Position numbers and translations under genes: made by a program. The notes below the pieces were generated by a model that was not told the DNA's origin, did not search any database, and saw only the letters and a program-made list of their open reading frames with translations. Shown in pieces: positions 15,256 through 26,605 of a stretch of 64,000 bases of DNA. Within the stretch, counting starts at the first letter, position 1. Each line of letters opens with the position of its first letter. This DNA comes from Arenibaculum pallidiluteum (GTDB lineage Bacteria > Pseudomonadota > Alphaproteobacteria > Azospirillales > Azospirillaceae). The stretch is taken from the NCBI RefSeq assembly GCF_017355985.1, contig NZ_JAFIQU010000001.1:186001-250000 (forward strand), written 5' to 3'.

Positions 15256-16824
15256 CTATTCGACGATCAGCCGCTCCAGCATTTCCAGTCGGTCGGCCTC
15301 GGCGGCCGGCTTGTCCCAACGGATGCGATGGACGCGCGGGAACCGCATGGCGACTCCACTTTTGTGGCGAGTCGAGCGGTGCACGCTGTCGAAGGCGACT
15401 TCCAGCACCAGCCCCGGGGCCACCTCGCGCACGGGACCGAAGCGGCGGACGGTGTTGTTCCGGATCCAGCGGTCGAGCCGCACCAGCTCCTCGTCGGTGA
15501 AGCCGGAATAGCATTTTCCGACGGGCACCAGCTCGCCCTCGCGCCAGACGCCGAAGGTGTAGTCGGAATAGAAGGAGCTGCGCTTTCCATGGCCGCGCTG
15601 GGCATACATCATCACGACGTCCAGCGTCAGCGCACCACGCTTCCATTTGAACCAGGGCCCCTTTGGCCGCCCGGGGACGTAGAGGCTGTCGGCCCGCTTG
15701 AGCATCAGGCCCTCGATCGCGGCCTCGCGCGCCCCTGCCCGCAGCGCCGCCAGCGTCTCCCATCCCTCGAAGGGGATCAGCGGCGACAGGTCCATGCGCC
15801 GCGGGGCGACGCGGGCGTGCCAGAGCTCCAGCCTCTCGCGGCGGGCCCCGAACGGCATGCCGCGCAGGTCCTCGGGCCCCTCGAACAGCAGGTCGTAGAG
15901 GCGGACATGGGCAGGGAAGTCGCGCAGCATGCGCGCGGTCACCTGCTTTCGATTCAGGCGCTGCTGGAGGTCGTTGAAAGGCGCGACCTGGCCGTCGCGC
16001 ACGACCAGGAGCTCGCCATCGAGCACGGCGTCGAAATCCATGACCTCCAGGATGTCCGGGAAGGCGCGGCCGATATCGTCGCCGGTGCGCGAATAGAGGC
16101 GGCGCTCGCCCCCGCGCGCGACGACCTGGACGCGGATACCGTCCCACTTCCACTCGGCATTGTAGGCCACGGGATCGAGCGCGCCGAGGTCGGTGTCCTC
16201 CAGCGGGTTTGCGAGCATCAGGGGCCGGAAGCCCGCCCCTTCGGAGACCGCCGGCCTGTCCGCGCGCCCCTCCAGCCAGGCGAAAAGCGGTGCGTAGGGC
16301 GGCGTCAGCCCGTGCCAGACCTCCTCAATGGCATCGACGTCCTGGCCACCCCATTCCGCCAGGGCCGTCTTGGCGAGCCGCGCCGAGACCCCGACCCGCA
16401 GCGACCCCGTGATCAGCTTGATCAGCGCGAAGCGTCCGTCGGCGTCCAGCGCGTCCAGCCACCGCTCCAGGAGCCCGAGCACGGCGCCGCGGTGCGCCGC
16501 GCCGAGGGCCTCGACCACCTCGCTCAGCGTCGGCTCGCGGTTCGCGCCCGGCCGCTCCGGCCAGATCAGCGCCACGGTCTCGGCCAGGTCGCCGACGAAG
16601 TCGTGCGACCAGCCGAAGAGCACGGGATCGACGCGTTCCATGACCAGGGCGCGCACGCCGGCCGGCTTTGCGGCCGAGAAGCTCAGCGCGCCTGTCAGCG
16701 CCGCCAGGCCCCAGCCGCGGTCGGGGTCCGGCACCTGCGCGAAATAGTCCGCCATGAGGCGGATCTTGCCGTTGCGCGAGGGCATGAAGACCAGCGCGTC
16801 GAGCAGGGCCGCGAAGGTCCTCAC
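15256..16824 (-). CDS. ATP-dependent DNA ligase (cisplatin damage response type)
   Basis: A 522-residue ligase. An N-terminal helical DNA-binding domain (to about 190) is followed by the adenylation domain with motif I EWKWDGIRV (the nucleophilic lysine is in EWKWDG), motif III DGELLV, motif IV EGLMLK and motif V KWKRG, and then an OB domain. The whole matches the bacterial ligases described with a partner exonuclease in the DNA-damage response. Translation begins at a GTG that overlaps the TGA of the exonuclease gene, so the two are coupled. The usual Lhr-type helicase and PdeM endonuclease partners are not next to it. Confidence 0.85.
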   Translation of the reverse strand: MRTFAALLDALVFMPSRNGKIRLMADYFAQVPDPDRGWGLAALTGALSFSAAKPAGVRALVMERVDPVLFGWSHDFVGDLAETVALIWPERPGANREPTLSEVVEALGAAHRGAVLGLLERWLDALDADGRFALIKLITGSLRVGVSARLAKTALAEWGGQDVDAIEEVWHGLTPPYAPLFAWLEGRADRPAVSEGAGFRPLMLANPLEDTDLGALDPVAYNAEWKWDGIRVQVVARGGERRLYSRTGDDIGRAFPDILEVMDFDAVLDGELLVVRDGQVAPFNDLQQRLNRKQVTARMLRDFPAHVRLYDLLFEGPEDLRGMPFGARRERLELWHARVAPRRMDLSPLIPFEGWETLAALRAGAREAAIEGLMLKRADSLYVPGRPKGPWFKWKRGALTLDVVMMYAQRGHGKRSSFYSDYTFGVWREGELVPVGKCYSGFTDEELVRLDRWIRNNTVRRFGPVREVAPGLVLEVAFDSVHRSTRHKSGVAMRFPRVHRIRWDKPAAEADRLEMLERLIVE

Positions 16825-17918
16825 GCGTCCTCCGGGGCGGACAGCGGCAGGACGTCGCCCGTGGGCGGCTCCTCCTCGCCGGCCAGCGGCGGCGGCTCGC
16901 CCTCGCCGCCCTCGTCGAAGCCGACCAGGGCCAGCGCCTCGGCGGCGATGCCACGTCCGCGCGCCCAGTGGACCAGCGGTTCCTCGTTGCCGTGGGTCAC
17001 CCAGAGCTGCCGCGCGCCCAGCTCTGTGATGGTCTCGGTCAGCTCGTCCCAGTCGGCATGGTCGGAAATCACCAGCGGCAGCTCGATCCCCCGCTGGCGG
17101 GCGCGCTGGCGCACCCGCATCCAGCCCGACGCCATGGCCGTAACCGGATCGGGAAGGCGCCGTGCCCAACGGTCGGCGATGGCCGAGGGCGGGGCCAGCA
17201 CGACACGGCCGCGCATCTCCTCCCGCGTCGCGGCGAGGGCGGGCCTCAGCTCGCCCATCGGCACGCCGAAGCTCTCGTAGATCGCGCAAATCGGCACCAG
17301 AGCGCCGTGCAGATAGATCGGGTCGTCGAAGCCGGCGCCGCGCAGCTCGGCGATCAGGCGCTGGCACTTCCCCAGCGCATAGACGCCGACCACGTGGGCG
17401 CGCTCTGGGAAGAGCGCCAGCGAATGGACGAGCTTCGCGATCTCGTGGCCGGTCGGAGGGTGGCGGAAGACCGGAAGCCCGAAGGTCGCCTCGCTGACGA
17501 AGAGGTCGCAGGGCACGGGCTCGAACGGCGCGCAGGTGGGATCGAGACGGCGCTTGTAGTCGCCCGAGACGACGACGCGCCGGCCTCGCCATGTCAGCAC
17601 CACCTGGGCGCTGCCGAGCACGTGGCCCGCCGGAACCAGGGCCACGTCCACCTCGCCGAGGCGCAGGACCTCGCCATATGGCACCGCCTGCTGCGTCTGT
17701 CCGGCCGCCGGGCCGATGCGCTGGCGCATGATCGCGAGAGTCTCGGCCGTGGCCAGCACCGCCCGATTTCCGGGCCGGGCATGGTCGGCATGGGCATGGG
17801 TCACCACGGCCCGGTCGACGGGACGGACCGGGTCGATATAAATGCCGGCGGGCTCCACGAAGAGGCCTTCGGGACAGACGCGGATCCAGCTCTCGGGACG
17901 TTCGGGAAGGGCAGCCAT
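16821..17918 (-). CDS. Ligase-associated DNA damage response exonuclease
   Basis: A 365-residue metallo-beta-lactamase/beta-CASP-type nuclease. Metal ligands are in THAHADHARPG (residues 40-50), PAGHVLGS (97-103) and VVSGDYKRR (117-124). A beta-CASP-like part contains ISDHADWDEL (about 284-293) and VTHGNEEPL (307-315). It is expected to process DNA ends for the ligase encoded next. The last third is acidic and Pro-rich. The ATG at 17918 is 81 codons before the nearest conserved metal motif in other frames of choice and gives the usual family length. Confidence 0.82.
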   Translation of the reverse strand: MAALPERPESWIRVCPEGLFVEPAGIYIDPVRPVDRAVVTHAHADHARPGNRAVLATAETLAIMRQRIGPAAGQTQQAVPYGEVLRLGEVDVALVPAGHVLGSAQVVLTWRGRRVVVSGDYKRRLDPTCAPFEPVPCDLFVSEATFGLPVFRHPPTGHEIAKLVHSLALFPERAHVVGVYALGKCQRLIAELRGAGFDDPIYLHGALVPICAIYESFGVPMGELRPALAATREEMRGRVVLAPPSAIADRWARRLPDPVTAMASGWMRVRQRARQRGIELPLVISDHADWDELTETITELGARQLWVTHGNEEPLVHWARGRGIAAEALALVGFDEGGEGEPPPLAGEEEPPTGDVLPLSAPEDA

Positions 17919-18017
17919 TCCAGGAATATGGTCCCTCGAAGGCGCATCGCCATTGCCGGACCCGCGGACGGGTGCAAGAATCTGGGGCGGGATCTCCGCA
18001 TGCCAGAGGGATCTTCC

Positions 18018-18947
18018 ATGGCCGTCCTGTGCATCGGCGCCGCCCATCTCGACCGGAAGGCGCGGGCTCTCCGGCCCGTGGTCGGGGGCAGCTCGAACCC
18101 GGTCTCGACGCGGACCGCGCCAGGCGGAGTCGCCCGCAACGTGGCGGCCGGCCTCGCCCGGCTGGGCGCCGAGGTGGGCATGCTGACCCGCGTCGGCCGC
18201 GACCCGGAGGGGGATGCGGTGATCGCGGCGCTGGAGGCCGAGGGGATCGGGACCGAGCTGGTGACGAGATCGCCGCAGCGCCCGACGGCCTGCTACACCG
18301 CACTGCTGGGGCCCGATGGCGAGCTTGCCGTCGCATTCGCCGACATGGCGGTCTACGACGAGCTGCTGCCGGCACGCATCGAGCGGCTGATGCCGCGGAT
18401 GGCAGCCTTTCCGAACTGGTTCCTTGACTGCAACCTGCCGCGCGAAACTCTGGAATACCTTGTCGCGAACCGGCCCGTGCAGACGCGGCTGCTGGTCGAC
18501 GCCGTGTCGGTGCCAAAGGCGGTGAAGCTCGACGGGCTCCTGGCCGGGGTCGACACGGTCTTCGCCAACCGGGACGAGGCGGCCGTCCTGACTGGGCTCG
18601 CGATCCGGGCGCCGCTGGATGTCTGCGTGGCAGGGGCGCGGCTTCTGGAGGCCGGCGCCCGGCGGGCCGTGATCACGCTGGGCGTCGAGGGCGCATTCCT
18701 CGCGACCTTGGACGAATTCGCATTTCTGCCCGCGCTGCCGGCGGCGGTCCGCGAGGTCACCGGCGCAGGCGATGCCACGATTGCCGGATTCATCTGCGGG
18801 CTCATGCGCGATCTCACGCCGGCAGCGGCATTGCGCCTGGGACTGGCCTGCGCCGCCATGGCACTGGAGAGCGAAGGCGCCGTGCCGACCGAGCTGAATG
18901 TCGCCGCTGCGTTGCGCCGGGCCGGGTTGGACCCGGTGCCGGCCTGA
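18018..18947 (+). CDS. psuK: Pseudouridine kinase (PfkB family)
   Basis: A 309-residue PfkB-type kinase, probably phosphorylating pseudouridine to pseudouridine 5'-phosphate. It has the family N-terminal glycine motif in GGVARNVAAGLARLG and the C-terminal anion-hole/catalytic motif in VTGAGDATIAGF, with the catalytic aspartate in GAGD. The identification rests on the next gene, psuG, 45 bases downstream. GAGGG precedes the ATG at 18018; an ATG at 18000 is in frame but less likely. Alone, the sequence could also be a general sugar or nucleoside kinase. Confidence 0.82.
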   Translation: MAVLCIGAAHLDRKARALRPVVGGSSNPVSTRTAPGGVARNVAAGLARLGAEVGMLTRVGRDPEGDAVIAALEAEGIGTELVTRSPQRPTACYTALLGPDGELAVAFADMAVYDELLPARIERLMPRMAAFPNWFLDCNLPRETLEYLVANRPVQTRLLVDAVSVPKAVKLDGLLAGVDTVFANRDEAAVLTGLAIRAPLDVCVAGARLLEAGARRAVITLGVEGAFLATLDEFAFLPALPAAVREVTGAGDATIAGFICGLMRDLTPAAALRLGLACAAMALESEGAVPTELNVAAALRRAGLDPVPA

Positions 18948-18992
18948 CAAATCCGAGGGGAAGGTCCCCCGAGAGGTCAATAAGGGACGATC

Positions 18993-19946
18993 ATGCACGA
19001 GTTTCTTTCCGTTCGGCCCGAGGTGGCCGCGGCTCTGCGCGACAGGCGGCCGGTCGTGGCGCTGGAATCCACCATCATCTCCCACGGCATGCCGTGGCCG
19101 CGGAACGCCGAGACCGCACGCGCCGTCGAGGACGCCGTGCGCGCGGCGGGAGCGGTGCCGGCGACGATCGCGGTGCTGGACGGGCGGGTGCGTATCGGCC
19201 TCGACGACGAGGACCTAGAGCGCCTCGCCCGCGGCGGGGCCGCAGTGACCAAGCTGTCGCGCCGCGACATGGGCATCGCCATCGCGACCGGCGCAGATGG
19301 CGCGACTACCGTCGCGGCGACCATGATCTGCGCGCGGCTCGCCGGAATTGCCGTCTTCGCGACGGGGGGCATCGGCGGCGTGCACCGCGGGGCAGAGACC
19401 AGCTTCGACATCTCGGCCGATCTGGAAGAGCTGGCGCACACGCCCGTGGCGGTCGTCTGCGCGGGTGCCAAGGCCATACTGGACCTGCCTAAGACGGCCG
19501 AATACCTGGAGACACGCGGCGTCCCGGTGCTGGGCTGGCGGACCGACACCCTGCCCGCCTTCTACACCCGGAGCAGCGGCCTGCCGGTGACCCGCCGCTG
19601 CGAGGACGCGGCCGAGGTTGCGCGCATCCTGGACGCCCAATGGCGGCTCGGCATCCAGGGCGGCGCAGTGGTCGCCAACCCGATCCCGGAGGCCGCGGCC
19701 ATGGATCCCGCCGAGATCGACGCGTGGATCGAGGAGGCGCTGGCGGACGCCACGCGTCGCGGCGTCGCCGGCAAGGAGGTGACGCCGTTCCTGCTGGCCC
19801 GGGTCGAGGAGCTGACAGGCGGCCGCAGCCTGGATGCGAACATCGCGCTCGTCAAAGAGAACGCCACGGTCGCGGCGGGCGTCGCCGCGGCGCTGGCCGA
19901 GCTTGCGGCCACCCGGCTGCCGGCCCGCCCTGCGCGCATATGGTAG
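18993..19946 (+). CDS. psuG: Pseudouridine-5'-phosphate glycosidase
   Basis: A 317-residue enzyme that cleaves pseudouridine 5'-phosphate to uracil and ribose 5-phosphate. Family hallmarks are VALESTIISHGMPWPRN near the N terminus, VTKLSRRDMG, FATGGIGGVHRGAE, and NIALVKENATVA near the C terminus. The length is typical. AAGGGA lies 6 bases before the ATG. With psuK it completes the two-step pseudouridine salvage route; no dedicated transporter is next to the pair. Confidence 0.93.
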   Translation: MHEFLSVRPEVAAALRDRRPVVALESTIISHGMPWPRNAETARAVEDAVRAAGAVPATIAVLDGRVRIGLDDEDLERLARGGAAVTKLSRRDMGIAIATGADGATTVAATMICARLAGIAVFATGGIGGVHRGAETSFDISADLEELAHTPVAVVCAGAKAILDLPKTAEYLETRGVPVLGWRTDTLPAFYTRSSGLPVTRRCEDAAEVARILDAQWRLGIQGGAVVANPIPEAAAMDPAEIDAWIEEALADATRRGVAGKEVTPFLLARVEELTGGRSLDANIALVKENATVAAGVAAALAELAATRLPARPARIW

Positions 19947-19955
19947 GCGCGGCAC

Positions 19956-19981
19956 CGGCGCGGCGGGCGCCCGCCGCGCCG
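19956..19981. repeat. 26-bp perfect GC palindrome
   Basis: CGGCGCGGCGGGC followed directly by its reverse complement. It lies 9 bases after the psuG stop and next to the recA-side terminator, and is probably part of a double transcription stop. Confidence 0.5.
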
Positions 19982-19995
19982 TAACCCCAAAACGG

Positions 19996-20025
19996 AGCGG
20001 CCCGCGCCGAAAGGCGCGGGCCGCT
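19996..20025. terminator. Bidirectional hairpin terminator
   Basis: AGCGGCCCGCGCC and its reverse complement form a perfect 13-bp stem with a GAAA tetraloop, between convergent psuG and recA. Confidence 0.75.
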
Positions 20026-20048
20026 GGTACGGCGTATGCCGGAGACGG

Positions 20049-21122
<1,074 letters not shown>

Positions 21123-21143
21123 GGTGCGGCCCTCTTCTCTCAC

Positions 21144-21478
21144 ACGGGACAGGCGAGTTCAATGGCCGCACTGTACACGTTCCGTTCCCATCGCCCAAGA
21201 GAAAACTGGAACGAAGAGTGAACATGCGCTCGGCCGCGCTGCTGCGTGGAGGGTCCAGGGGATCGCGCGCCCCGGTCCGTCACGCGGGGCGCGCCGTTCC
21301 GCCATATGGGGACGGAACCGGTCCGAGGGTAGCTTTTTCAGGGTGCGAAGTCACGAATGCGACCGACAGCACCGCCGGGGCCGGCGCGGCGGTGCCGTCG
21401 GTGCCGACTCGGCAGGCGGGACCGGGAGCAGGGCCGTGCCGCACGGCATGCGGCGGGCCATCCCAGTCCCGCCATCCC
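21144..21478. other. recA upstream region
   Basis: About 330 bases between recA and the MFS gene. It holds the SOS box at 21209-21223. No small gene, tRNA or strong terminator is visible in the remainder. Confidence 0.5.
21209..21223 (-). promoter_or_regulatory. LexA SOS box of recA
   Basis: GTTCACTCTTCGTTC read on the minus strand is an exact GTTC-N7-GTTC, the alphaproteobacterial LexA operator. It lies 87-101 bases before the recA ATG. Confidence 0.8.
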
Positions 21479-22681
21479 TCACGCGAGCGCCGGCCGCCGG
21501 GTCTGCGCGGCCGCGCACAGGCAGGCCAGCGCCGCGGCGGCGGCGCAGTAGCCGATCGGCCCGCGGGGACCGAAGCCGTCCACGAGCAGGCCGCCGAACA
21601 CGGCGCCGGACGCGATGGCGACCTGGAATGCCGTCAGCAGAAGCCCGCCCGCGCTCTCGGCGTGGTCCGGAGCGGCCCGCGTGATCCAGGTCTGGGCGCC
21701 GACGGGAAGCGCACCGAAAGCAAAACCCCATAGTGCCGTCGCAGCGCCGGACACCCCCGTCGAGATTCCGAGCAGGACCAGCGCCAGCGCCGTCGCCGCG
21801 ATGGCCCCGGACGCGAAGGCGACGGCCACGCGCTCGCTGCGCTCGGCGAGGAAGCCGCCGGCGAAGTTGCCGAAGAAGCCCCCGACGCCGTAGGCGAGCA
21901 GCACCAGGGAGATCATGTCGACGCCCATGCGCGGCACCTGCTCCAGGAACGGGCGCACATAGGTAAAGGCCGCGAAATGCGCGGACACCACCAGAGCGAC
22001 GATCGCGAGGCCGATTCGCACCCGTGGACGGCGCAGCAGCAGTCCGAAGGTGCCGAGCGTCGCCCTGTCCCTGGACGGCAGCGGCGGAACGGTGACGAAC
22101 TGCGCCAGCAGCGCCGCCAGGGCGACGGCATCGGCAATGATGAAGGCGGCCCGCCAGCCCCACCGGTCGCCGATCCAGGCACCGACGGGCGCCGCGCAGA
22201 CGGTGGCGAGGGAGACCCCCGTCAAGACGATCGCCATGGCCCGCGGCATGAGCTCCGGCGGAACGAGCCGCATGGCCAGGGCGGCCGACATCGCCCAGAA
22301 GCCGCCCAGGCTGATACCGAGAAGGATGCGCGAGAAGAGCAGGACCGGCAGGTTCGGCGCCGCCGCCGCCAGCGCGTTGGATATGATGAGCAGAGCCGTC
22401 AGTCCCAGCAGGATCCAGCGGCGGTCGAACCTGGAGGTGCCGATGACGACCGCGGGCCCCGCAATCGCGCCGACGACCGCCGTCGCCGTGACGGCCTGAC
22501 CGGCGAGCCCGTCGCTGATCGAGAGGTCGCTCGCCATCGGCGTCAGGAGGGATGCGGGAAGAAACTCGGCCGTGACGAGGGCGAAGACGCCAAGCGAAAG
22601 GGAGACGACGGCCGGCCACGCGGCCGTCTCCCGTTCGGAAACGTCAGCGGCGCACTCAGCCGTCGCGGTGCATTCGGACAT
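21479..22681 (-). CDS. MFS transporter, NepI/sugar-efflux type
   Basis: A 400-residue inner-membrane drug:H+ antiporter-type exporter with twelve predicted helices. The first helix carries VTAEFLPASLLTPMASDLSIS, followed by GQAVTATAVVGA, the arrangement of NepI (purine ribonucleoside export) and related DHA1 permeases. GFWAMSAALAMRL is in the fourth helix. AAGGAGG lies 6 bases before the ATG at 22681. It is divergent from an AraC-type regulator 73 bases away that probably controls it. The exported compound is unknown. Confidence 0.8.
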   Translation of the reverse strand: MSECTATAECAADVSERETAAWPAVVSLSLGVFALVTAEFLPASLLTPMASDLSISDGLAGQAVTATAVVGAIAGPAVVIGTSRFDRRWILLGLTALLIISNALAAAAPNLPVLLFSRILLGISLGGFWAMSAALAMRLVPPELMPRAMAIVLTGVSLATVCAAPVGAWIGDRWGWRAAFIIADAVALAALLAQFVTVPPLPSRDRATLGTFGLLLRRPRVRIGLAIVALVVSAHFAAFTYVRPFLEQVPRMGVDMISLVLLAYGVGGFFGNFAGGFLAERSERVAVAFASGAIAATALALVLLGISTGVSGAATALWGFAFGALPVGAQTWITRAAPDHAESAGGLLLTAFQVAIASGAVFGGLLVDGFGPRGPIGYCAAAAALACLCAAAQTRRPALA

Positions 22682-22754
22682 GGATCCTCCTTGGGCCTTT
22701 CGGGCGTTGAGAATAGGGCTGATGCCGTGGCGCTTACATGCTAGAAAGTCGAAA

Positions 22755-23726
22755 ATGCTTGCTCGACCGTCCAAACCCGGAGCCCCTCCGAGCGACCCGC
22801 TGACCGAAATGCTGCGGGGCCTGCGCCTCGATGGCGTCGACTACAGCCGCTTCCGGATGGCCGAGCCCTGGGCGCTTGCCTTCCCGGAGCAGCGGGCGGC
22901 GCGCCTGCACTTCGTCTCGAGCGCGGGATGCTGGCTGCGCTGCGGCGAGGGCGAGTGGACGGAGCTCGGGGTCGGCGACGCCGTGCTCGTGTCGCGGGGG
23001 CGGGCCCATGTACTCGCGAGCGCTCCCGGCGTTCCGCCGGTGCCCGTGGGAACCTGCCAGCGCTCCCCGATCTGCGAGAACGTCTTCGCCGTGGACGGCG
23101 TCGGAGGGGCTGGCCGGACCAGCATCGTGGTCAGCAGTTCGCTGCATTTCAACTTCGACGCGATGCATCCGCTCATGCAGCTGATGCCGGACCTGATGCA
23201 GGCGCGCGATCTCGAGCGACACGAGCCCAGCCTCCCCCATCTTCTCGAGGCGATGGCCCGCGAGGCGCAACTCGACAGGGTCGGAGCAGGCGGCATCCTC
23301 GCCCGCCTCGCGGACGTGCTCGCCGCAAGCCTGATCCGGAGCTGGGTGGAGCACGGTTGCGGAGATGCGCGCGGCTGGCTTGCCGCCGTGCGGGAGCCGG
23401 ATGTGGGAAGGGTCCTCGCGGCGATCCACCTGAACCCCGAGCGCGACTGGACCGTCGCAGCGCTGGCGAAGGTCATGGGCGCGTCCCGCTCGGGCTTTGC
23501 CAAGCGCTTCGTGGAGGTCGTGGGAGAGACGCCGGCGCGCTACATCCTGCGTGTGCGAATGCACCAGGCGCGGCTTTGGCTGGAGCGGGACCGCATGCGC
23601 GTGTCGGTTGCGGCCGAGCGCCTGGGATATGAATCCGAAGCGGCATTCAGCCGGGCGTTCAAGCGTGTCCTCGGCACCCCGCCGAGCCGGTTCCGCAGCA
23701 AGGAAGGCGCAGGCGCGCCCACCTGA
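22755..23726 (+). CDS. AraC-family transcriptional regulator with N-terminal cupin
   Basis: A 323-residue regulator. An N-terminal cupin-like effector domain covers about residues 15-200. The C-terminal AraC double helix-turn-helix has WTVAALAKVMGASRSGFAKRF as the first motif and VSVAAERLGYESEAAFSRAF as the second, with the conserved PxxYILRVRMHQA linker. It is divergently oriented to the MFS exporter, the usual layout for local control. An ATG at 22722 is an alternative start with no better ribosome site. Confidence 0.85.
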   Translation: MLARPSKPGAPPSDPLTEMLRGLRLDGVDYSRFRMAEPWALAFPEQRAARLHFVSSAGCWLRCGEGEWTELGVGDAVLVSRGRAHVLASAPGVPPVPVGTCQRSPICENVFAVDGVGGAGRTSIVVSSSLHFNFDAMHPLMQLMPDLMQARDLERHEPSLPHLLEAMAREAQLDRVGAGGILARLADVLAASLIRSWVEHGCGDARGWLAAVREPDVGRVLAAIHLNPERDWTVAALAKVMGASRSGFAKRFVEVVGETPARYILRVRMHQARLWLERDRMRVSVAAERLGYESEAAFSRAFKRVLGTPPSRFRSKEGAGAPT

Positions 23727-23829
23727 GGCGGACGGCCGGGCGCTGCGAACGGGCACGGCGCGGACGATGCCCTGGCGGGCAGGACGGGCCGTCGAGCGCC
23801 ACCGAGCCCGCTCGCCATCCTCGGGGAAC

Positions 23830-26547
23830 TCAGGGCAATTCGCCGCGCAGCACGTCCTTCACCTTGCTGGCGAGCTGCTTCAGGCTGAAGGGCTTCGGCA
23901 GGAAATGGATCTGCGTGGGATCGTCGAGGTGCTGGCGGAAGCGGTCCTCGGTGTATCCCGAGATGAAGATCACCTTCAGGTCAGGCCGGGTCGCACGGAC
24001 TTTCCGGATCAGCGTCGGCCCGTCCATCTGGGGCATCACCACGTCGCTGATCAGCAGGTCGACCCGCGTGCCCTCCTGGCCCAGCATCTCCAGGGCCTGC
24101 TCGCCGCTGCGCGCCTCCAGCACCTGGTATCCCTTGTTGCGCAGGGCTCGCGCGCTGAAGACGCGGACGGCGTCCTCGTCCTCGACCAGCATGATGTTGC
24201 CGGACCCGGTCAGGTCGGCCGTGCCGCGCTCACGCACGTCCTCGCGCGCGGTGGCGCCCTCGGCCGCGGGTTGCTCCTTGTATCGCGGAAGGTAGATCGT
24301 GAACTTCGCACCCTCGCCCGGCGCGCTGTCGACGAAGACGAAGCCGCCGGTCTGGCGCACGATGCCGTAGACCGTCGACAGCCCCAGCCCGGTCCCTGCC
24401 CCGACCTCCTTGGTCGAGAAGAAGGGCTCGAAGATGCGGCTGAGGTTTTCCTTGGGAATGCCAAAGCCCGTGTCGATCACCTCGATCATCACGTAGTCGC
24501 CCGGCGGCATCTCCTCGCTCTCGCGCCGGACCGGCTGGTCGGCACTGTGATTCCCCGTCACGATCGTCAGGCGTCCGCCCTCGGGCATGGCGTCGCGCGC
24601 GTTCACGACCAGGTTGATGATCACCTGTTCGAGCTGGCCCTGGTCCACCTTCACGAGGCCGAGGTCGCGCCCGTGCAGCATCCGCAGCTCGATGTTCTCA
24701 CCGATCAGCCGGCGCAGAAGGTTCGAGAGCTCCGCCAGGACGTCGGTCAGGTTCAGCACGCGCGGCTGAAGGGTCTGCTGCCGCGAGAACGCCAGGAGCT
24801 GGCGCACGAGGTTGGCCGCCCGGTTCGCGTTCTGCTTGATCTGCATGATGTCGCTGAACGACTGATCGCCGGGCTTGTGGCGCAGCAGCAGCAGGTCGCA
24901 GAAGCCGATCATGGCGGTGAGCAGGTTGTTGAAGTCGTGCGCCACCCCGCCGGCGAGCTGGCCGACCGCCTGCATCTTCTGGCTCTGGGCGAACTGCGCC
25001 TCGAGGTTCTTCTGCTCCGTCATATCGATGAAGTGAAGGATCAGCCCGGCGCGGGTGGCTCCGGCGGCGCCAGCGTCGGTCCCGCTAGGCCCGGTGCCCC
25101 CGGTGGCGGTGGCGGTAGTTGTGCCGGTGGCGGAGGCTGCTGCCGTTTCCGACGTCTCCTGCGCCTTCCCGTCCTCGTCGGCCTCGTCGCGTACCCCAAA
25201 CCGGCGAGCATAGAGCTGTGCCATCGGTTCGCGCGCGGTCCTCAGCCTGACCTCCAGCGGACCCGGCGGATCCCCGCCCTGCAGCACGGCGTTCAGGCGG
25301 TTCACCACCTCGGTGCGCTGGCTGCGATGGATCAGGTCGGCAAGCGGACGGTCCAGGACGTCCTCGATCCGGCTGCCGATCATGCCGAGGAAGGCGATGT
25401 TGCATTCCATGAGCCGGCCGAGCTCATCGACCAGCGCGATGCCAATGGGTGCGTCTTCGAAGATGCGTTTGAAGCGCCGATCGGACTGGCGCAGCGCGTT
25501 GCGCCACTCCCGCTCGGGCGTCAGGTCGCGCACGATGCCACGCGTGAGCTGACGATGCCCTTCCGGATCGGTCACCACCGACTGGACGATGCTGGCCTGG
25601 AACTGGCGGCCCCCAAGGCCCTTCAGCGCGACCTCGCCCCGATATGCCGGCGGCGGCAGGGCATCGGCCGGACCGGCCTCGGCGGGCGGCGCGGCCAGCA
25701 CGGCATGCAGCCGCAGGCGCCCGACCAGTTCGTCCGGTCCGCAGCCGAGCCAGCGGGCGAAGGTCTCGTTCGCGAAGATGAAGCGACCCTCGGCATCGAC
25801 CGAGTAGAAGCCCAGGGGAGCGCTATCGAGGAAATCGCGGAGATCGAGCGGCTCGCCGCCGGCCGCAGCCGGCGCGGGGACGACGGGCATCGCGGGCTGC
25901 CCCGCCCTGGCGCCGGGCGCCTCCAGGGCCGCGCCGCGCACCTCTCCGGCGGCCAGGGGCTCGATCCGCCACTGGACGTGTCCGGGAAGACGCGGCAGGG
26001 GCTGCGCTTCGAGCCGGCGCCACGACACCTCGCCATCGGGGCCGCGCACCGGGAGGTCGGCGCCATCCGCGATTCCGCCCCGGGCGCGCGCCGCCATGTC
26101 TCGAAGCCGGGCGAGCGCCGCGCTGTCGGACGCGAAATTGTTCTCCAGCGCCGACATGGCGGATTTCCCCGCGCCCCCAACCAGGAACCGGAATGCCGCG
26201 TTCACATAGAGCGCATGGCCTTCCGGATCGGTGATCAGCCGGCCTGCCGGCGCCGCCTCGAAGGCCTCCATCAGCAGCAGGCGCTCGCGGGCGGCGCGGT
26301 GCTCGGCCCTGTCCACGGCCCGTCCGATCGCCGCGGCCCCCGCCAGCAGCGCCATGCTGATGCCCGCGGCCAGGACTACCGGATCGCCCGTCACGCCGGC
26401 GGCGGCGGCCACCACGCCCAGCACCCCGACGGCGACCATGCCCGCGAGGCCGATCACCACGGGCCGGAGGACGCCTTCCGCCTCCGCCCGCGGCGCAGGG
26501 CGCGGCCGGGATGGCAGCGTCGGATCCTGCGTGGTCGCGTCCGGCAA
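23830..26547 (-). CDS. cckA: Cell-cycle hybrid histidine kinase CckA
   Basis: A 905-residue hybrid kinase. Two N-terminal transmembrane helices lie within about residues 30-80, three PAS-like domains follow, and a low-complexity Thr/Ala/Gly linker precedes the kinase core. The HisKA block [20 protein letters not shown] (H537) is the CckA signature, with an ATPase domain containing [14 protein letters not shown] and [13 protein letters not shown], and a receiver with D835 in [13 protein letters not shown]. CckA phosphorylates CtrA through ChpT, controlling cell cycle and flagellar genes. The start is TTG with AGGAGG 9 bases upstream; no good ATG exists. Its position just after a flagellar operon is typical of this group. 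Confidence 0.95.
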   Translation of the reverse strand: MPDATTQDPTLPSRPRPAPRAEAEGVLRPVVIGLAGMVAVGVLGVVAAAAGVTGDPVVLAAGISMALLAGAAAIGRAVDRAEHRAARERLLLMEAFEAAPAGRLITDPEGHALYVNAAFRFLVGGAGKSAMSALENNFASDSAALARLRDMAARARGGIADGADLPVRGPDGEVSWRRLEAQPLPRLPGHVQWRIEPLAAGEVRGAALEAPGARAGQPAMPVVPAPAAAGGEPLDLRDFLDSAPLGFYSVDAEGRFIFANETFARWLGCGPDELVGRLRLHAVLAAPPAEAGPADALPPPAYRGEVALKGLGGRQFQASIVQSVVTDPEGHRQLTRGIVRDLTPEREWRNALRQSDRRFKRIFEDAPIGIALVDELGRLMECNIAFLGMIGSRIEDVLDRPLADLIHRSQRTEVVNRLNAVLQGGDPPGPLEVRLRTAREPMAQLYARRFGVRDEADEDGKAQETSETAAASATGTTTATATGGTGPSGTDAGAAGATRAGLILHFIDMTEQKNLEAQFAQSQKMQAVGQLAGGVAHDFNNLLTAMIGFCDLLLLRHKPGDQSFSDIMQIKQNANRAANLVRQLLAFSRQQTLQPRVLNLTDVLAELSNLLRRLIGENIELRMLHGRDLGLVKVDQGQLEQVIINLVVNARDAMPEGGRLTIVTGNHSADQPVRRESEEMPPGDYVMIEVIDTGFGIPKENLSRIFEPFFSTKEVGAGTGLGLSTVYGIVRQTGGFVFVDSAPGEGAKFTIYLPRYKEQPAAEGATAREDVRERGTADLTGSGNIMLVEDEDAVRVFSARALRNKGYQVLEARSGEQALEMLGQEGTRVDLLISDVVMPQMDGPTLIRKVRATRPDLKVIFISGYTEDRFRQHLDDPTQIHFLPKPFSLKQLASKVKDVLRGELP

Positions 26548-26605
26548 GGCTTCTCTCCTCCTCAAGACCTCCGGCCCCTCACTTAGCGGATTGCGGCCCG
26601 CCGGA

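Noticed and set aside
23497-26586. A 1029-codon open frame antisense to cckA
   Set aside because: No domain, biased composition, and full overlap with CckA whose motifs are complete.
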